Shown here in pieces: positions 14,587 through 18,997 of a stretch of DNA of 18,997 nt. The notes below the pieces were generated by a model that was not told the origin of the DNA, did no database searches, and saw only the letters and a program-made list of their open reading frames with translations. The stretch's first letter is position 1. Every line of letters begins with the position of its first letter. This stretch comes from Campylobacterales bacterium (GTDB lineage: Bacteria > Campylobacterota > Campylobacteria > Campylobacterales > QNZT01): positions 1-18,997 of the forward strand of contig JALWKJ010000067.1 in NCBI GenBank assembly GCA_027081495.1. The letters run 5' to 3'. The translations under genes were made by a program, and so were the position numbers.

Positions 14587-14943
14587 ATGAAAGGATGGTT
14601 TGTTTTAGCTCTGTTTTTAAATCTGTGGACGGGATTGTCGGCGGAAGAGAGTTTTATTACAAACGATGAATACGCCAAAATGTTATATAAAAACCCAAGA
14701 GGCATAGGGTGCGGAAATTGTCATGGGCAAAAAGGAGAGGGGAAAGTTTTAAGCGAGTTTATAAAAAACGGCAAACGATATGCCGTTACGGCTCCCGCGA
14801 TTTACAATCTGCCTATGAAAAGATTTAAAAGAGCTCTCAAACAGCCCTCAAAACTGATGCCGGAATATTTTCTAACGGAAAAGGAGATGGCGTATCTTTA
14901 CTTCTATCTTTTAAAACAAAATCCAAAGAAAGGTAAAAAATGA
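14587..14943 (+). CDS. Small periplasmic monohaem c-type cytochrome
   Basis: A 118-residue protein with an N-terminal signal peptide (MKGWFVLALFLNLWTGLSAEE, probable cleavage after LSA). A single haem c attachment site, CGNCH, lies in GIGCGNCHGQKGEGK. A likely axial Met is in KLMPEYFLTEKEMAYLYFYLL, the usual place in class I cytochromes. It is an electron carrier in the periplasm; the partner is unknown. Two starts are possible: ATG 14581 is only three bases from AAAGGA (14572-14577), while ATG 14587 has nine bases and is preferred. The stop overlaps hemL by ATGA, tying a haem protein to haem synthesis. Confidence 0.87.
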   Translation: MKGWFVLALFLNLWTGLSAEESFITNDEYAKMLYKNPRGIGCGNCHGQKGEGKVLSEFIKNGKRYAVTAPAIYNLPMKRFKRALKQPSKLMPEYFLTEKEMAYLYFYLLKQNPKKGKK

Positions 14944-16229
14944 ATCTAAAAAACTCAAAAAATGCGTTTGAAGCCGCAAAAGAGGTAATTCCCGGAGGCG
15001 TGGACTCTCCCGTGAGAGCTTTTAAAAGCGTGGGCGGAGATCCTATTTTCATAGAAAAAGGCGAAGGATCTTATCTAATAGACATCGACGGCAATAGATA
15101 TATAGATTTTGTTCAAAGTTGGGGACCTTTGATTTTTGGGCACTGCGACAAAGATATCGAAGAAGCCGTTATAAAAGCGGTTAAAAACGGACTTAGTTTC
15201 GGCGCGCCTACCGAAATGGAAACGGCTTTGGCGACTGAGATAACGGAACTTTTTGAGAGTATCGATAAAGTTCGGTTTGTCAGCAGCGGAACCGAAGCCG
15301 TTATGAGCGCCATAAGACTCGCACGGGGATTTACCGGCAGAGACGATATAGTAAAATTCGAAGGTTGTTACCACGGACACAGCGATTCATTGCTGGTTCA
15401 AGCCGGAAGCGGCGCCGTAACATTCGGAACCCCTTCATCTCCCGGCGTGCCCTCGGATCTCACAAAACATACTCTTTTGGCAAAATATAACGATATACAC
15501 AGCGTTCAGAAATGTTTTGAAAATTCAAAAGAGAATATTTCATGCGTTATCATTGAGCCGATTGCCGGAAATATGGGGCTTGTGCCGGCTGAAGAGAGTT
15601 TTTTGCAATCTCTTAGAGAGTTGTGCGACAAAAACGGCGCTCTTTTGATTTTCGACGAGGTAATGAGCGGTTTTAGAGCCTCTTTAAAAGGTGCGCAGGG
15701 AATAAGCTCCGTCAAACCGGATATGGTCACTTTAGGTAAAGTCATAGGCGGCGGTATGCCGGTGGGAGCTTTTGGAGCGAGAGCGGAAATCATGGATAAG
15801 CTTTCGCCTGATGGTCCGGTGTATCAAGCCGGAACTCTAAGCGGTAATCCGGTTGCGATGAGCGCGGGATTGGCGTCTTTGAAAAAATTAAAAAGCGATC
15901 CCTCTATCTACAGAGAACTTGAACAAAAAGCGACACGGCTTGTAGAGGGTTTTAAAGATGCGGCGGATAGTTGCGGCATAACGCTTCAGGTAGATGTCAG
16001 AGGAAGTATGTTCGGCTTTTTCTTTAACGATAAAGAGGTAAAAAACTTTGACGACGCGTTAAATAGCGACACGGAACTTTTTGCTAAATTTCATGCAAAA
16101 ATGTTAAATGAAGGCGTATATCTCGCTTGCAGTCAATATGAAACCGGATTTATCTCTACCGTAATGAGCGACGCCGTAATCGACGAGGTTATAAAAAAAG
16201 CTCAAAAGGTGTTTAAAGATATCTCATGA
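14940..16229 (+). CDS. hemL: Glutamate-1-semialdehyde 2,1-aminomutase
   Basis: PLP enzyme forming 5-aminolevulinate from glutamate-1-semialdehyde in the C5 pathway of tetrapyrrole synthesis. The 429-residue protein has the subfamily start PGGVDSPVRAFKSVGG, then SSGTEAVMSAIRLARGFTGRDDIVKFEGCYHGHSDSLLV, IFDEVMSGFR, and the cofactor lysine K267 in TLGKVIGGGMPVGAFG. The gating-loop sequence TFGTPSSPGVP is also present. Length is normal. The ATG at 14940 overlaps the cytochrome stop, with AAAGGT upstream. It is co-translated with the following AtpZ-like gene (ATGA at 16226-16229). Confidence 0.97.
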   Translation: MNLKNSKNAFEAAKEVIPGGVDSPVRAFKSVGGDPIFIEKGEGSYLIDIDGNRYIDFVQSWGPLIFGHCDKDIEEAVIKAVKNGLSFGAPTEMETALATEITELFESIDKVRFVSSGTEAVMSAIRLARGFTGRDDIVKFEGCYHGHSDSLLVQAGSGAVTFGTPSSPGVPSDLTKHTLLAKYNDIHSVQKCFENSKENISCVIIEPIAGNMGLVPAEESFLQSLRELCDKNGALLIFDEVMSGFRASLKGAQGISSVKPDMVTLGKVIGGGMPVGAFGARAEIMDKLSPDGPVYQAGTLSGNPVAMSAGLASLKKLKSDPSIYRELEQKATRLVEGFKDAADSCGITLQVDVRGSMFGFFFNDKEVKNFDDALNSDTELFAKFHAKMLNEGVYLACSQYETGFISTVMSDAVIDEVIKKAQKVFKDIS

Positions 16230-16525
16230 ATGAAAAAAAAGAGGAGATAAAATATAAAAAGATTATAGAAGGAGCATCCGATCTCTCTTTGGGTATCTCT
16301 ATAGTCGTAGCGATACTGATCGGCATCGGGCTTGGAATTTTGATGAGAGATTTTTTCGGTTATGGTTGGCTCCTTTGGCTTGGCGTGTTTTGGGGAGTCG
16401 CCGGAGCTTTTTTAAATATTAAAAAAGCCTATGTCAAGCAAAAAAAAGAGTTGGATAAATTAAAAGATGATCCGAAGTATAAGCATTATAATCAAATTGA
16501 CGATGAGGAGGATGAAAAGTATTAA
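16226..16525 (+). CDS. AtpZ/AtpI-like small membrane protein
   Basis: A 99-residue protein with two hydrophobic helices (residues ~22-40, LGISIVVAILIGIGLGILM, and ~48-65, GWLLWLGVFWGVAGAFLNI), a charged N-terminus and a highly acidic C-terminus (IDDEEDE). The glycine-rich first helix and the F/W-rich second one match the AtpZ/AtpI family of putative F0F1 assembly factors or Mg2+/Ca2+ carriers. No ATP synthase genes lie nearby, so the gene sits apart from the atp operon. It overlaps hemL by 4 nt and the next gene by 14 nt. Confidence 0.8.
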   Translation: MNEKKEEIKYKKIIEGASDLSLGISIVVAILIGIGLGILMRDFFGYGWLLWLGVFWGVAGAFLNIKKAYVKQKKELDKLKDDPKYKHYNQIDDEEDEKY

Positions 16526-17021
16526 AAAGCTTTTTTATTGGATTATCGTCGCGGATATTTTTTTAATCGCTTTTTCGATGAGTCGCTCAAAAGAGTGGCT
16601 TATCAGTTCGCAGGCGGCTTTTATCTCTTCTTTGAGCGTAACTTTCGCCTCTTTTTACGCATATAAAAATATGATTTCGAAAAAAATATCCTCCAAAGAG
16701 GGAGATTACGAGATAGATAAAACCGAAGAGATTTTGGATGAGTTCGAGCTTTTTGAGGATGAAAAAGATAAACGAACTCATGAAGATATAAAAGATCTTA
16801 TAAAAGAAGAGAGAAAAAATTTTTCATTAAAAAAGAGCGCCTCGGCCGTGGTTCAAACTTTTAAAGCGATCATTTCGCCTTTTAGAGTAGGCGCATATCT
16901 TTTTTTAATACTTCTTTTTTTGTATATTAATCGTCATGGATATCTTGAAATATGGGGATATATAAGCGGACTTTTAGTCGTTCCGCTCATAGTTTCTTTG
17001 TTTGGCAAAAGATCTTTTTAG
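16512..17021 (+). CDS. Hypothetical small integral membrane protein
   Basis: A 169-residue protein of unknown function with two N-terminal membrane helices (residues ~6-24 and ~30-52), an acidic/basic soluble loop (~60-115, KTEEILDEFELFEDEKDKRTHEDIKDLIKEE) and two C-terminal helices (~125-142 and ~148-166). The frame extends upstream to 16467, but ATG 16503 or 16512 are the sensible starts. I chose 16512; GAGGAGG directly abuts it, which is unusually tight, so 16503 remains possible. It is the last gene of the run starting at the cytochrome, and its stop is one base from the convergent rpoD stop. C. jejuni has a membrane protein of unknown function in this place, from memory. Confidence 0.7.
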   Translation: MKSIKKLFYWIIVADIFLIAFSMSRSKEWLISSQAAFISSLSVTFASFYAYKNMISKKISSKEGDYEIDKTEEILDEFELFEDEKDKRTHEDIKDLIKEERKNFSLKKSASAVVQTFKAIISPFRVGAYLFLILLFLYINRHGYLEIWGYISGLLVVPLIVSLFGKRSF

Positions 17022-17022
17022 A

Positions 17023-18846
17023 TCACTCTTCTATGTAGTTTTTCAGTTTCCTTCCGACTTTCGGATGTTTTAGTTTTTTTATCGCCGAGTTTTCTATTTG
17101 TCTTACTCTCTCTCTTGTGACATTTAACTCTTTTCCAATCTCTTCAAGAGTTCTATCGCTCTCATCGTCCAAAAGCCCAAACCGCATCCTGACAACCGCT
17201 CTTTCTCTTTCGTTGAGTTGATCTAAAACATCGTCTATCTGGTGTTTGAGATCGTTTTTTAACATAAATTCTATAGGAGCGACCGATTTTTTATCTTCTA
17301 CGAAGTCGCCGAATTTTCCGTCATCTTCATTCCCTATGGGCGCTTCAAGCGAGATCGGCTCTTTTGTGATTTTTATGACATTTTTTACTTTGTCAACGCT
17401 AAGTCCGACCTCTTGCGCTATCTGATCGAGATCGGGCTCTTTTCCAAATTCTTGAAGGTGTTTTCTTGTTATTTTATTTATGCGGTTTATCGTTTCGATC
17501 ATGTGAATGGGTATTCTGATGGTTTTCGCCTGATCGGCGATAGCGCGGCTGATCGCTTGTCTTATCCACCAAGTCGCGTAGGTGGAAAACTTATAGCCTT
17601 TTTTGTATTCGAATTTATCGACGGCTTTCATAAGCCCGATATTTCCTTCTTGGATTAGATCAAGAAACGGCAGACCCCTGTTTGTATATCTTTTGGCAAT
17701 CGAGACGACGAGTCTGAGATTTGATTTTGCCATTCTCGTTTTTGCCTTATCCGCTATGACTTTACCTCTTTTTATCTGTTCGAGTATCTCTTTCAAGCGT
17801 TCGGGCTCAAGATCGAAACTATCTTTGCTGGCTTCTTTCGTTTGAAAGAGTTTTTTTATCTCCATGTATGTCGAAACCATCGTAGCTTCGGGGACGGAAG
17901 CTAAAATATCCTCTTTGCTCATGTTGACGATGTTTTCAAGAATTTTTTTATGATTCGCTTTGAGCGTATCGTTAAAAAGCGGTAGTTTGTACTCTAGTTT
18001 TTTAAGCTCTTTTTCAAAACCGTCATCTGTTTTAAGCGCGGTTTCCATTGATTTTACCAATTCGTTGATAAGTTTGCTCGTAGGTCCTAAATCCATGAGC
18101 TTTTCTTTAAGAAGTTTCTTTTTATATGCAAGAGCTAAAAGATGTTTGATTTTCTCCTCTTCGCTTGCGTTTTCGTCCAGCTCCACCGACGATATTTTTA
18201 TCCACTCTTTTTTAGCTTTTTCAAGAGCTTTAAACGCTTCGTTTACTTTCTTTTCCCGTTTGTTGTCGCCTTTTTTGGGAGTTTCGCCGGACTCTTCGCT
18301 TTCATCGTCGCTTTGCTCTTCGTCGTCAAAATTTTTAAATAGCTCTTTTACTCGTCTCTCGCGGTTTATAAGAGCTTCTTTATAATCGAGGATAAAATCG
18401 ATGAGATACGGAACGGAACAAAAAGCGTCTATGATTATATCTTCTCCAAGCTCTATTTTTTTGCTTATCTCTATCTCTTCTTCTTTTGTCAAAAGGGGAA
18501 CTTGCCCCATCTCCCGAAGATACATTCTAACGGGAGAGTCGCTTCTTGACCATTCGAGCAGCTCTTTCTCTTTGGCGAGGTCAAATTCGTTTTCAAGCGC
18601 TTCGTCTTGAAGTTTTTGTCTCTCCTCTTCTCTTTGTTGAGCTTCTTGAATATTTTTTATTTTAGCGATTTCTGCGGAAGATACTATCTTGACATTGTAT
18701 TTTTTCAACAATGAAAGCACCTTCTTCGCATTGGTAGCCGTAGGTTGTTTTGGAAAGAGATCCATGAGCTGTTCATAAGTGACATAGTCGGATTTATGGG
18801 TACTAAATAGCTCTTCTAATGTTTTGTTTAACTCTTTTGCAGACAT
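17023..18846 (-). CDS. rpoD: RNA polymerase principal sigma factor (sigma-70)
   Basis: Housekeeping sigma factor of 607 residues. Region 1.1 is residues ~1-60 (EELFSTHKSDYVTYEQLMDLFP). Region 1.2 is SPVRMYLREMGQVPLLTKEEEIEISKKIE. A non-conserved region contains an acidic stretch (DDEEQSDDESEES). Region 2 includes SIAKRYTNRGLPFLDLIQEGNIGLMKAVDKFEYKKGYKFSTYATWWIRQAISRAI, with the -10-reading helix. Region 3 follows, and region 4.2 ends with RTLEEIGKELNVTRERVRQIENSAIKKL. The frame runs up to 18885, but the ATG at 18846 fits the family start (MSAKEL). GGGGA is about 11 bases upstream. No downstream terminator is evident, because it meets the opposing gene almost stop to stop. Confidence 0.97.
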   Translation of the reverse strand: MSAKELNKTLEELFSTHKSDYVTYEQLMDLFPKQPTATNAKKVLSLLKKYNVKIVSSAEIAKIKNIQEAQQREEERQKLQDEALENEFDLAKEKELLEWSRSDSPVRMYLREMGQVPLLTKEEEIEISKKIELGEDIIIDAFCSVPYLIDFILDYKEALINRERRVKELFKNFDDEEQSDDESEESGETPKKGDNKREKKVNEAFKALEKAKKEWIKISSVELDENASEEEKIKHLLALAYKKKLLKEKLMDLGPTSKLINELVKSMETALKTDDGFEKELKKLEYKLPLFNDTLKANHKKILENIVNMSKEDILASVPEATMVSTYMEIKKLFQTKEASKDSFDLEPERLKEILEQIKRGKVIADKAKTRMAKSNLRLVVSIAKRYTNRGLPFLDLIQEGNIGLMKAVDKFEYKKGYKFSTYATWWIRQAISRAIADQAKTIRIPIHMIETINRINKITRKHLQEFGKEPDLDQIAQEVGLSVDKVKNVIKITKEPISLEAPIGNEDDGKFGDFVEDKKSVAPIEFMLKNDLKHQIDDVLDQLNERERAVVRMRFGLLDDESDRTLEEIGKELNVTRERVRQIENSAIKKLKHPKVGRKLKNYIEE

Positions 18847-18929
18847 TATGTAAGTATCCCCTGTGTCGGTTTTGGAAGAAGTCAAAAAAACTTTCGCTTT
18901 TTACCGTCTGAACCTGATTTAAGGCAGTA

Positions 18930-18935
18930 ATTATA
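18930..18935 (-). promoter_or_regulatory. Putative -10 of the rpoD promoter
   Basis: Read on the minus strand, this is a perfect TATAAT preceded by TTTGGG. Transcription would start about seven bases further, giving a leader of roughly 75 nt before the rpoD ATG. No clear -35 is found 17 bp upstream, which is common in Campylobacterota. The remaining sequence to the window end is AT-rich, with no gene seen. Confidence 0.55.
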
Positions 18936-18997
18936 CCCAAATTTGCTTAGTTTAGCATTAATTTAAATAACTTTTTACTTTCTTTATAAATATATAT

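Noticed and set aside
17007..17018. Palindrome AAAAGATCTTTT at the end of the membrane protein gene
   Set aside because: It has no loop and no following T-run, so a terminator or operator is not supported.
17413..18610. Open frames on the plus strand across rpoD
   Set aside because: They lie antisense to a well-conserved sigma-70 gene, and their residues are reverse-strand artefacts rich in Ser, Phe and Leu.
1..18997. tRNA, rRNA, CRISPR arrays, prophage, toxin-antitoxin or defence genes
   Set aside because: No clover-leaf tRNA, rRNA-like sequence, regularly spaced repeats or such protein families were seen on either strand.

Overview
The window is a chromosomal segment of a Campylobacterota (epsilonproteobacterial) organism. 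The evidence is gene order and protein type. The run coaBC - unknown gene - uppS - prepilin peptidase - LptF/G-type permease - truA, the pair tlyA-ribF, the pair CoA-binding protein-ilvA, and the run lepB-folD / cytochrome c-hemL-two small membrane proteins all resemble neighbourhoods I remember from Campylobacter jejuni and relatives. Base composition is moderately AT-rich, and genes are packed with many ATGA or TGATG overlaps. A Sulfurimonas-, Sulfurovum- or Sulfurospirillum-like free-living member is more likely than C. jejuni itself, but the genus cannot be fixed from the sequence alone.

Layout. Bases 1-4182 (+) form one tightly overlapped operon: the 3' end of coaBC (coenzyme A), a conserved-position unknown gene, uppS (lipid carrier for the cell wall), an A24 prepilin peptidase, an LptF/LptG-type lipopolysaccharide export permease and truA (tRNA pseudouridine). 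A 65-residue HTH-like gene (-) follows, divergent from tlyA-ribF (+). A GGDEF diguanylate cyclase (-) runs convergently into ribF. A 309-bp intergenic region then holds a ~125-nt near-continuous hairpin, followed by dnaJ (+). A surface beta-barrel/SPOR protein (-) is convergent with dnaJ and divergent from the CoA-binding protein-ilvA pair (+). The ilvA 3' end lies inside one arm of a 34-bp perfect inverted repeat bounding a ~270-bp element that folds into a three-way structure. Next come an unknown winged-helix-like gene and an M50 protease-lepB-folD run (all -). Divergent from folD is a run (+) of a c-type cytochrome, hemL, an AtpZ-like protein and a small membrane protein. The last gene is rpoD (-), with an apparent long leader and a clear -10.

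Almost all genes are housekeeping: cofactors (CoA, flavin, folate, haem), envelope biogenesis (UppS, Lpt, signal peptidase, SPOR protein), RNA modification (TruA, TlyA), chaperone and principal sigma factor. I see no transposase, phage, CRISPR, toxin-antitoxin or defence genes, and no tRNA or rRNA. The unexplained content is mainly non-coding: the two long palindromic elements (6983-7107 and 11526-11796), and a shared promoter-proximal motif upstream of tlyA and of the CoA-binding gene. Both are reported as leads, not as established systems.
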